Below, one piece after another: positions 19,755 through 26,573 of a stretch of 64,000 bases of DNA. The stretch comes from an uncultured Propionibacteriaceae bacterium. Lineage in GTDB: Bacteria; Actinomycetota; Actinomycetes; Propionibacteriales; Propionibacteriaceae. A model generated the notes under the pieces. The model did no database searches, was not told the DNA's origin, and saw only the letters and a list, made by a program, of their open reading frames with translations. The stretch is taken from contig CALLVV010000090.1 in assembly GCA_938012815.1 (NCBI GenBank), positions 6,290-70,289 on the forward strand. Reading direction: 5' to 3'. The position numbers were made by a program, and so were the translations under genes. Positions within the stretch are counted from its first letter, which is position 1; the number at the start of each line of letters is the position of its first letter.

Positions 19755-20528
19755 AAGACTGCTGGCCCACATCCCTCGGGCCTGAAGTACCTCACGAAGG
19801 AGGTCCGGACGGTCCGTGACTATGCCGTCCACCCCCCAGTCGATGAGTGTGTGCATGTCGTCGCGTACATCTATGGTCCAGACGTGCACCCTGTAGCCGG
19901 CGCGATGGATCGCGCTGACACGTGTCTTGGTCAACAATTTGATCCTCACCCCGGCCACCTCGTGGGAAACGGGGATCTGGAACACGCCTGGGCCTCCCGG
20001 ACGGCAGGCGCGGATGTTTCCCATCGCCATGGCCGCCACCCCCACCGGGCCGACGGCAGTTGTGACCCCGGGCATCAGTTTCCGGAACCTGTTGATCCGG
20101 CGCTGCGAGAAGGACCCGACGCACACTCGCTGCTCGGCGTGGAAACGGCGGACGGTTCTCGCAAGGGGGCCAACGGCGCCGGGAGCCTTCAGATCGAAGT
20201 TGAAACGCGCCTCGGGGAAGGCCTCGAACAGTTCTTCCACAGTTGGGATCGGTTCGCGTTCGCCGACACGAACTTCACGCACAGCGGCGAGAGGAAGTTG
20301 CGCGATGTGTCCCTCCACGTCGGTAACCCGAGCGAGGTTCGGGTCGTGGAAGGCCACCAAATGGCCGTCGGCGGTGGCGTGAACATCGGTCTCCAGGTAC
20401 TCGTATCCCAGCGCGACCGAGTTGGCGAAGGCCGCCAGGGTGTTCTCGATACCAAGGTTGGCAGTGAGCAGGGCACCACCGCGATGTGCCATCGCGATGA
20501 ACTCCGGTTCTAGAAAACCTGCACACAT
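19746..20528 (-). CDS. Glycerophosphodiester phosphodiesterase
   Basis: Hydrolyses glycerophosphodiesters to glycerol-3-phosphate and an alcohol. GDPD motifs: MAHRGG (catalytic His/Arg), IENTLAAF, LETDVHATADGHLVAFHDPNL (metal ligands and second catalytic His), and VHVWTIDVRDDM near the end. No signal peptide or membrane helix, so it is probably cytosolic (UgpQ-like). The start at ATG 20528 is chosen because CATAAT ends exactly 7 bases upstream, the leaderless pattern seen elsewhere in this window; ATG 20537 is in frame but overlaps that hexamer. Divergent from pdxY, and followed by rbpA on the same strand. Confidence 0.9.
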   Translation of the reverse strand: MCAGFLEPEFIAMAHRGGALLTANLGIENTLAAFANSVALGYEYLETDVHATADGHLVAFHDPNLARVTDVEGHIAQLPLAAVREVRVGEREPIPTVEELFEAFPEARFNFDLKAPGAVGPLARTVRRFHAEQRVCVGSFSQRRINRFRKLMPGVTTAVGPVGVAAMAMGNIRACRPGGPGVFQIPVSHEVAGVRIKLLTKTRVSAIHRAGYRVHVWTIDVRDDMHTLIDWGVDGIVTDRPDLLREVLQARGMWASSLGT

Positions 20529-20589
20529 GGGAACCATTATGCCTAGTATCGCCGCAGTCGTGGCGCGGAAACGTGGGAGACTTGCCCAC

Positions 20590-21444
20590 ATGCACAATGT
20601 CCTGTCGATTCAATCGGCCGTCGCCTACGGCCACGCTGGGAACTCGTCCGCCACTTTTCCGCTGCAGCGGGCAGGCGTGAACGTATATCCCGTCTACACC
20701 GTCACCTTCTCCAACCACACCGGCTACGGAAGTTGGCGTGGTCCCATGATCGCGGCCTCGGACGTCGCCGACGTGGTCACTGGAATAGACGAGCGGGGGG
20801 CTCTCGCCGGTGTCAATGCCGTGCTCGCGGGCTACCTTGGCTCGGCCGACGTGGGACAGGTTGTGCTGAACGCCGCGGCCTTGGTTAAATCACGCAACCC
20901 AGAGGCGGTTTTCCTCGCAGACCCGGTCATGGGCGATGTTGGGCGGGGTTTCTACGCCAGGCCGGGCATCCCGGAGTTCTTCCGCGATCACGTGGCGTCG
21001 GCCGCGGACATCATGACCCCGAATCTCTTCGAGCTGCAATACCTGGTGGGGTATGAAACGGGCACCCTGTCCGAGGTGGTCGAGGCGGCCCATGAGCTCC
21101 GGGACCGCGGCCCCGGGATCGTGGTCGTGACCTCGGTCGTGGCCACCGACGCCCCGGACGGTCTGCTGCGGATGCTGGCTGTGGACGCGGATCAGGCCTG
21201 GCTGGTGGAAACCCCTATGCTGGACCGCAGCTTCACTGGATCGGGCGACCTCACCGCGGCCATGTTTCTCGCACACTGGCTGCGCACCAAGGATCTCGGT
21301 GAAACCCTCGGGGCGACCGCCTCGGTGGTTTACTCGATCTTGGAACAGACCTCGATCAGCGGGGAGGCTGAGCTGCAGCTCGTGGCTGCCCAGGAGCAGG
21401 TGGTGAACCCGGTCAACAAGTTCACCGCCCACCGTCTCGACTGA
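20590..21444 (+). CDS. pdxY: Pyridoxal kinase
   Basis: Phosphorylates pyridoxal to PLP in vitamin B6 salvage; ribokinase fold, 284 residues. Family marks: VLSIQSAVAYGHAGNSSA at the start, TVTFSNHTGYGSWRG, DPVMGDVGRGFY, TPNLFELQYLVG, and the anion-hole/catalytic SFTGSGDLTAAMF with Asp. ATG 20590 has GGGAGA about 8 bases upstream; the frame remains open to 20422 on the strand opposite the phosphodiesterase gene, which is rejected. The PLP-homeostasis gene yggS is also in this window (28816) but is not adjacent. Confidence 0.95.
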   Translation: MHNVLSIQSAVAYGHAGNSSATFPLQRAGVNVYPVYTVTFSNHTGYGSWRGPMIAASDVADVVTGIDERGALAGVNAVLAGYLGSADVGQVVLNAAALVKSRNPEAVFLADPVMGDVGRGFYARPGIPEFFRDHVASAADIMTPNLFELQYLVGYETGTLSEVVEAAHELRDRGPGIVVVTSVVATDAPDGLLRMLAVDADQAWLVETPMLDRSFTGSGDLTAAMFLAHWLRTKDLGETLGATASVVYSILEQTSISGEAELQLVAAQEQVVNPVNKFTAHRLD

Positions 21445-21455
21445 GACCTGTCGGA

Positions 21456-22991
21456 TCAGCTCGGCGCATCACCCCAGAAGGTGTTGATCTGCGCGCCGAG
21501 CTGATTGAAGCGCCTCGGAAGGTCCTCGTAGCCCCGGTTGATCACGTAGACATCTCGCAGGATGGTTGTACCGCGGGCCGCGAGGGCCGCCAGGAACAGA
21601 CACACCGAGGGCCGTAGCGCCGGCGGGCATTCGATGTCACGCCCACGCCACCTCGTCGGGCCGATGACCATCAACTTGTGGGCGTCCATGACGGTCACGT
21701 TCGCACCCAGGTCGCAGAGTTTCTTCAGGTGCACCGCACGGTTGTCGTAGACCCAGTCGTAGATGATCGACTGCCCCTCGGCCGTTGCGCAGATCAGGGC
21801 AAAGAACGGAAGGTTGTCGATGTTCAGCCCCGGGAACGGCATCGGATGGATCTTGTCCAGAGGGGCAATCAGCTCGGACGGTTTCACGGTGACATCCACA
21901 AGCCGGGTGTGGCCGTTGCCCGAGGGGTATTCGCTGCTCAGCACCATTCGCTGTCCCATCTCCTCCAGAACAGCGAACTCCACCTCCAGGAACTCGATGG
22001 GGCAACGCTTGACCGTCAGTTCGGACTGGGTGACGATGCCGGCGGTGATGAGGCTCATCGCCTCGATCGGGTCCTCCGAGATGTGGTATTCGACGTCCTT
22101 GTTGATCTCCTTCACGCCTTGGATGCGCAGGGTGGTGGTTCCGATGCCCTCCACGCCGACCCCCAGCTCGCGGAGGAAGAAACACAGGTCCTGCACCATG
22201 TAGTTGCCGGAGGCGTTACGAATCACGGTCATTCCCGGGGTGCGGGCGGCAGCCATGATCGCGTTCTCGGTGACTGTGTCCCCACGCTCCACCAGGGTGA
22301 TGTGGTGTTCAGGCGCCCCGTCGCGCTGTACGGTTGCGTGGTACTGGCTATCGTGCGCCTCCACGGACAGGCCGAGGCGTTTCAGCGCTGACATGTGTGG
22401 ATGAACGGTCCGAGCCCCGAGATCACATCCACCGGCATAGGGAAGCTCGAAGGAATCGAACTCGTGCATCAGGGGCCCGAGAAACATCAGGATGGAGCGC
22501 GTGCGGCGGGCAGCGCGCTGGTCGATGGTCTCGGGGGTGAGCTTCTCCGGACGGGTCAGTTCGAGATCCTGGCCCCCGTTGGTCGGGGTGACGGTGACCC
22601 CGATGGACTGGAGGACGTCACAGATCCGGTCAACCTCCTCGATGCTGGCTATCCCGCGCAGCACCGTTCGACCGCGGTTCAGCATCGAGGCGCAGAGCAG
22701 AGCCACGGCCGCATTCTTGGAGGAACGAACCTCTATCTCGCCCTCGAGTTTCGTCGGCCCGGTGATCTCGAAGTTGACGGTTCCCTCGGTGGCCGCAAGT
22801 ATCAAGGGCATCTCGAGCGCGGATGCCAGTCTCTCGATCATGTTGAGCGAGACGTTCTGCTGGCCCATCTCTATCCGGTGAACGGCAGACTGTGAGGAGT
22901 TGATTTCGTCGGCTAGGCGCTGTTGGGACCATTGGCGGGCCTTGCGCGCCTCTCGGATCATGATTCCCAAAGATTGGCTGGTGGCGGTCAT
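21456..22991 (-). CDS. MurA-type UDP-GlcNAc 1-carboxyvinyltransferase with N-terminal XRE helix-turn-helix
   Basis: A 511-residue fusion. Residues 6-66 form an XRE/Cro-type DNA-binding domain (IREARKARQWSQQRLADEI, SSQSAVHRIEMG). Residues 72-511 are a MurA/EPSP-synthase fold enzyme that would attach enolpyruvate to UDP-GlcNAc, the first committed peptidoglycan step. The active-site Lys is retained (SSKNAA, Lys92), as is the PEP/fosfomycin-binding Cys in YAGGCDLGARTV (Cys189), so catalysis and fosfomycin sensitivity are plausible. The region matching the canonical DLRAs motif reads ALRPSVCLF, a deviation. The gene has a TAGGAT hexamer 6 bases before the ATG (leaderless-like) and a palindrome just behind it, suggesting autoregulation. 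Whether another murA exists cannot be seen here. Confidence 0.9.
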   Translation of the reverse strand: MTATSQSLGIMIREARKARQWSQQRLADEINSSQSAVHRIEMGQQNVSLNMIERLASALEMPLILAATEGTVNFEITGPTKLEGEIEVRSSKNAAVALLCASMLNRGRTVLRGIASIEEVDRICDVLQSIGVTVTPTNGGQDLELTRPEKLTPETIDQRAARRTRSILMFLGPLMHEFDSFELPYAGGCDLGARTVHPHMSALKRLGLSVEAHDSQYHATVQRDGAPEHHITLVERGDTVTENAIMAAARTPGMTVIRNASGNYMVQDLCFFLRELGVGVEGIGTTTLRIQGVKEINKDVEYHISEDPIEAMSLITAGIVTQSELTVKRCPIEFLEVEFAVLEEMGQRMVLSSEYPSGNGHTRLVDVTVKPSELIAPLDKIHPMPFPGLNIDNLPFFALICATAEGQSIIYDWVYDNRAVHLKKLCDLGANVTVMDAHKLMVIGPTRWRGRDIECPPALRPSVCLFLAALAARGTTILRDVYVINRGYEDLPRRFNQLGAQINTFWGDAPS

Positions 22992-23004
22992 GGCGTCATC
23001 CTAA

Positions 23005-23016
23005 CTCATATTTGAG
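23005..23016. promoter_or_regulatory. Palindrome CTCATATTTGAG at the HTH-MurA promoter
   Basis: Inverted repeat with 4-base arms CTCA/TGAG and an A+T centre, one base upstream of the TAGGAT -10 hexamer (22998-23003, minus strand) of the HTH-MurA gene, hence inside its -35/-10 spacer. Such a position suits a repressor site; the XRE domain of HTH-MurA is an obvious candidate binder. It could also affect the divergent lpd promoter. Confidence 0.35.
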
Positions 23017-23077
23017 ATAAATGCTGTCGCCAAGTGTGAGCTCCACGCGAGGCGGCGGGAGCACTAGAGTGGGCCCC

Positions 23078-24478
23078 ATGACCCACGAATACGACGTCTG
23101 CGTGCTCGGCGCCGGTCCCGGTGGCTACGTTGCCGCCATCCGTGCCGCCCAGCTCGGTTTGAAGACCTGCATCATCGAGAAACGTTACTGGGGGGGCGTA
23201 TGCCTGAACGTCGGCTGCATCCCGACCAAGTCATTGCTGCGCAACGCGGAGCTGGCCCACATCGTCACCCACGAGGCCGCCGCCTTCGGCATCCAGGGTG
23301 ATATCACCGTCGACTACGGCAAGGCCTTCTCCCGCAGTCGCCAGGTCTCGGAGCGGATGACCAAGGGAATCCACTTCCTGATGAAGAAGAACAAGATCAA
23401 AGAGTTCAACGGCTGGGGCACCTTCATCGACGCCCACACCATCGACGTCGCCGATGACAACGGCGCCACCGCCCGAGTGACCTTCAACAACGTCATCATC
23501 GCGGCCGGATCGACCACGAAGATGCTTCCCGGAACCAAGCTCTCGGCCAACGTGGTCACCTACGAGGAACAGATCTTGGCCGATAGCCTCCCGAACTCAA
23601 TCATCATCGGCGGTTCCGGGGCCATCGGAACCGAATTCGCCTACGTCCTGCGCAGCTACGGCGTCGACGTGACCATCGTCGAGTTCTTCGACCGGATGGT
23701 TCCCAACGAGGACGCGGAGATCTCCGCCGAAATCACCAAGGCGTACAAGAAACTGGGTATCACGGTGCTGACCGCCACCAAGGTGGAGTCAATCGAGGAC
23801 ACGGGCAGCGGGGTGCGCGTCACCGTCAGTCCCGCCAAGGGAGGCGCCTCCCAGGTCCTGGAGGCGGATCGTTTCCTCTCGGCTGTCGGGTTCGCCCCGC
23901 GCACCGAGGGTTACGGTCTGGAGAACACCGGGGTCGCCCTGACCGAACGCGGCGCCATCGCCGTCGACGACCATCTTCGCACCAACGTCCCCGGGGTCTA
24001 CGCCATCGGCGACTGCACGGCGAAGATGATGCTCGCCCACGTGGCCGAGGCCCAAGGCATGGTGGCCGCCGAGACCATTGCCGGGGTCGAGACCCACCCC
24101 GTTGACTACGACATGATCCCGCGGGCAACCTACTGCCAGCCACAGATCGCGTCCTTCGGCTACACCGAGCAGCAGGCCAGGGACAAGGGCCACGAAGTCA
24201 AGGTCTCGAAGTTCCCCTTCGCCGCCAACGGCAAGGCCTGGGGCCTGGGGGAGGGGATCGGTTTCGTCAAGCTCGTCGCCGACGCCCGCTACAACGAACT
24301 GCTGGGTGCCCACATGATCGGCCCCGACGTCACGGAACTGCTTCCGGAGCTCATCCTGGCCCAGAACTACGAACTGACGGCCGATGAGATCGCGCACGCC
24401 GTTCACGCCCACCCGACGCTGTCCGAGGCCATCAAGGAGGCCGCCCACGGCGTCGGCGGGCACATGATCAACCTCTGA
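23078..24478 (+). CDS. lpd: Dihydrolipoyl dehydrogenase (E3)
   Basis: FAD flavoprotein that reoxidises dihydrolipoamide in the pyruvate/2-oxoglutarate dehydrogenase and glycine cleavage systems. FAD motif [12 protein letters not shown], redox disulfide [17 protein letters not shown]-binding [17 protein letters not shown] segment YAIGDCT, and the C-terminal His-Glu pair in [12 protein letters not shown]. With ATG 23078 it has 466 residues. A TAGAGT hexamer ends exactly 7 bases before this ATG and no ribosome binding site is present, consistent with a leaderless transcript. Divergent from HTH-MurA. Confidence 0.96.
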   Translation: MTHEYDVCVLGAGPGGYVAAIRAAQLGLKTCIIEKRYWGGVCLNVGCIPTKSLLRNAELAHIVTHEAAAFGIQGDITVDYGKAFSRSRQVSERMTKGIHFLMKKNKIKEFNGWGTFIDAHTIDVADDNGATARVTFNNVIIAAGSTTKMLPGTKLSANVVTYEEQILADSLPNSIIIGGSGAIGTEFAYVLRSYGVDVTIVEFFDRMVPNEDAEISAEITKAYKKLGITVLTATKVESIEDTGSGVRVTVSPAKGGASQVLEADRFLSAVGFAPRTEGYGLENTGVALTERGAIAVDDHLRTNVPGVYAIGDCTAKMMLAHVAEAQGMVAAETIAGVETHPVDYDMIPRATYCQPQIASFGYTEQQARDKGHEVKVSKFPFAANGKAWGLGEGIGFVKLVADARYNELLGAHMIGPDVTELLPELILAQNYELTADEIAHAVHAHPTLSEAIKEAAHGVGGHMINL

Positions 24479-24509
24479 GTTCCGCAGCTCGGGGAAAACG
24501 GGCGGGACG

Positions 24510-24525
24510 GTACCCTAGGGGGTAC
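24510..24525. promoter_or_regulatory. CsoR/CstR-type operator
   Basis: Sequence GTACCCTAGGGGGTAC: inverted GTACC/GGTAC arms around a G/C-tract centre, the layout of operators of the CsoR/CstR family (TACC..GGGGGTA). It lies 36 bases before the first ATG of the small-protein/regulator pair, so the regulator probably represses its own operon. Confidence 0.6.
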
Positions 24526-24561
24526 GCAATCGGTTTTGACAACCAGTGATTGGAGCCCCTC

Positions 24562-24693
24562 ATGTGCCGTCCCGTTTCCTGCCCGCGTTGCCACAAGACC
24601 ACTTGGGCCGGGTGCGGCCAGCACATAGAGGAGGCGCTGCGGGGTGTGCCTCCGGAGAAACGTTGCACCTGCCCCAGGGAAGCGGACCGGTGA
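24562..24693 (+). CDS. 43-residue Cys-rich protein coupled to the CsoR-like regulator
   Basis: Reads MCRPVSCPRC, HKTTWAGCGQHIEEAL and RGVPPEKRCTCPREADR in order. It has six Cys (2, 7, 10, 18, 35, 37) and two His (11, 21), including CPRC and CTC pairs that suit zinc or copper binding or persulfide chemistry. GGAG lies about 6 bases before the ATG. Its TGA overlaps the GTG start of the regulator (GTGA), strong evidence that it is translated. I recall small proteins with the TTWAGCGQH core in other actinobacteria, without assigned function. The linkage suggests a role in handling the ligand that the regulator senses. Confidence 0.72.
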   Translation: MCRPVSCPRCHKTTWAGCGQHIEEALRGVPPEKRCTCPREADR

Positions 24694-24956
24694 CGCAGCT
24701 GGATCCCGATGCGGTGAGGCCGTCGGTTCTCCGCCTGAAACGCGCCAGCGGACAGCTCAACGCCGTGATTCGCATGCTCGAGGCCGGCCGGGAGTGCGAA
24801 GACGTGATAACCCAAATCGCTGCGGTCTCCAAGGCCATCGACCGGGCCGGTTATTCGATCATCGCCCACGGCATGCGCACCTGCCTGTTGGACGACCCGA
24901 CGGGGGAATCCATCGACACCCAGAAGCTGGAAAAGCTTTTCCTGAGCCTGTCGTGA
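24690..24956 (+). CDS. CsoR/FrmR/CstR (DUF156) family regulator, persulfide- or metal-sensing
   Basis: An 88-residue all-helical repressor. Conserved helix-1 pattern VLRLKRASGQLNAVIRML, first Cys in GRECEDVITQ, and second Cys in GMRTCLLDD. In copper-sensing CsoR a His lies 25 residues after the first Cys; here that position is Gly and the only nearby His is one residue earlier. The two Cys keep their 29-residue spacing, as in the persulfide sensor CstR. The start is GTG 24690, overlapping the small protein's stop; the open frame to 24546 simply runs through that gene. Likely an autorepressor acting at 24510-24525. A sulfide/persulfide signal is inferred, copper not excluded. Confidence 0.85.
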   Translation: MTQLDPDAVRPSVLRLKRASGQLNAVIRMLEAGRECEDVITQIAAVSKAIDRAGYSIIAHGMRTCLLDDPTGESIDTQKLEKLFLSLS

Positions 24957-26237
24957 TCAGAAGTCGTTCAGGTTGACGGGACCAAAAGCGGTCGCGAACA
25001 GCCGGGAGAGTTCCTGGACAGAACCCGGGGAGCCGTGGATGATGCCGGAACGGGCCAGTTGTGCGGCCGTCACGTCGCCGAACCAGAGCCGGGCCAGGCT
25101 GTCTACACCGAGCTCAATGGCGGGGGAGAGGGAGGTTCTCGCAGCCTCCCCCCGGCCTTCTCGCACAGTGATGCACCAGGTTCCCTCGCAGAACCCCATC
25201 GGATCCGCGACCTTGATGACCACTTGGCCGTCCGAGTCGAAACCGCGATCCGCAACTGCCTTCTCCAGATCCAGGATCCGTAACCAGATGCCGTCGCGGA
25301 TGACGTTCTGCTTGATGGCCCAGGGGTCGACGAGTGAGCCGGGCAGGGGATCGTCCGGGACGGCTGATTCGTAGGTGAGTTTCTCGACCAAGTCGAAACT
25401 GGCCAGGCCCTGCCATAGCGCACGGTCGATCTCGGGGCTGGGGGAGCACACCGACAGGATCGCGGTGGGTGCGGGGGATTCGCTTTGCTTGCTCTCGAAA
25501 CCACCGTGCTTGAACTCCGCGAAGCCGTCCGGAGAGCCGGAGGCGTCGAAGTGGAGCAGGTACCGCAATTTCCTGGACGGCCCCTGCTCGTCGAAGTCCC
25601 AGGTGCCGTCCGCCTTGGCGAGATGCATGCCCAGGGGACTGAACGCACCGCGATGGGCCAGCTGATGGGCAGCGGACAGGTGTTCGAATATATTCTCGTC
25701 GAGTGGGGGATTGACGAGCTCCAGTGAGCCCGGGGCAATCGCCACGTCCGGGCGGATGGCGAAACGCCTGGTGTCGATCTCCCAGTCGACGTGCCGAGTG
25801 GCGACCCCGAAGCCGAAGCGGCCGTAGATCGTGGCTTCGCTGGCACTCAACGCGGCCAACGCGAATCCCTCGGCCCTGGCACGCCGGAGGTGGTGGTCCA
25901 TCATCAGCCGCATCAGGCCACGGCGGCGGTGGGTGGGACGGACCGCGACGGTGTTGATGGCCATGACCGGGACGACGTTTCCGCCGGTATTCACCCGGAT
26001 AGGCGCCCAGGCCAGCCCGGCGACCACCTGACGCCCCTCGAGCCCGGGCCCTTCCGTGGTGACCATGCCGAGGGTCGCGCCATCGGCGCGCCGGTGCCTG
26101 CGGAAAGCGGCCAGACCGTCATCGGAGGCGTGGCCCTCGAGGAAGACAATCGCGAACAGATCCAGGTAGGCGGCCCAGCGAGGATCATCATCCGGGGTGT
26201 CGAGCGGCAGGAGCTCGAGTTCGTAGGGTTCCATCAC
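24957..26237 (-). CDS. eis: Eis-type GNAT N-acetyltransferase
   Basis: A 426-residue protein with the Eis architecture: N-terminal GNAT domain with acetyl-CoA motif VAVRPTHRRRGLMRLMM (about residues 98-114), a second GNAT-like domain, and a C-terminal SCP2-like domain. The Tyr in SEATIYGRFGFG corresponds to the catalytic Tyr, and the protein ends in Phe, whose free carboxylate is thought to act as the base. Mycobacterial Eis acetylates many amines of aminoglycosides; the natural substrate here is unknown. GTG 26237 is favoured because TAGACT lies exactly 7 bases upstream; ATG 26234 and GTG 26240 are alternatives. It abuts the csoR-like gene convergently. Confidence 0.88.
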   Translation of the reverse strand: MMEPYELELLPLDTPDDDPRWAAYLDLFAIVFLEGHASDDGLAAFRRHRRADGATLGMVTTEGPGLEGRQVVAGLAWAPIRVNTGGNVVPVMAINTVAVRPTHRRRGLMRLMMDHHLRRARAEGFALAALSASEATIYGRFGFGVATRHVDWEIDTRRFAIRPDVAIAPGSLELVNPPLDENIFEHLSAAHQLAHRGAFSPLGMHLAKADGTWDFDEQGPSRKLRYLLHFDASGSPDGFAEFKHGGFESKQSESPAPTAILSVCSPSPEIDRALWQGLASFDLVEKLTYESAVPDDPLPGSLVDPWAIKQNVIRDGIWLRILDLEKAVADRGFDSDGQVVIKVADPMGFCEGTWCITVREGRGEAARTSLSPAIELGVDSLARLWFGDVTAAQLARSGIIHGSPGSVQELSRLFATAFGPVNLNDF

Positions 26238-26462
26238 CACGACAGTCTATGAGGCCCGGTCATCGGGGACTGGGGCGCACCGCGGGAAGACCGGTTGGTG
26301 TGCACCCGGTTCACTGTTTCTCTGTCCGATAAGGAACATTATGTAATTATAAGAACCATTCAGGGGCCTCTGAGCTGAACACCGCGAGGCCTCATCCCTT
26401 CTCTGCTCGTTCACCTGCATCATCCCATAGTCTGGGGTGTATCAATCGGGATTGGAGTTGCA

Positions 26463-26573
26463 ATGTTCACCGAAGAGCAGATCCCCGAGCTTCTCGAGCA
26501 GCTCACCCTCGAGGAAAAATGTTCACTTTCTGGCACACCCAGCCAATCGAGCGACTCGGGATTCCCGCCCTGA
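26463..26573 (+). pseudogene. Detached 5' fragment of the GH3 gene
   Basis: ATG 26463 opens a frame that encodes a typical GH3 N-terminus (ELLEQLTLEEKCSLSG) and then drifts out of family sequence, stopping at 26571-26573. The rest of the enzyme continues in another frame from 26519. The break falls at TTCTGGC (26528-26534). It is best explained as loss of 13 bases between two copies of that heptamer (see findings). Confidence 0.7.

Noticed and set aside
24536..24541. TTGACA as -35 element of the Cys-rich protein/regulator operon
   Set aside because: A -10 element 17 bases later would fall on the ATG of the small protein; the match is probably coincidental or belongs to an unmapped arrangement.
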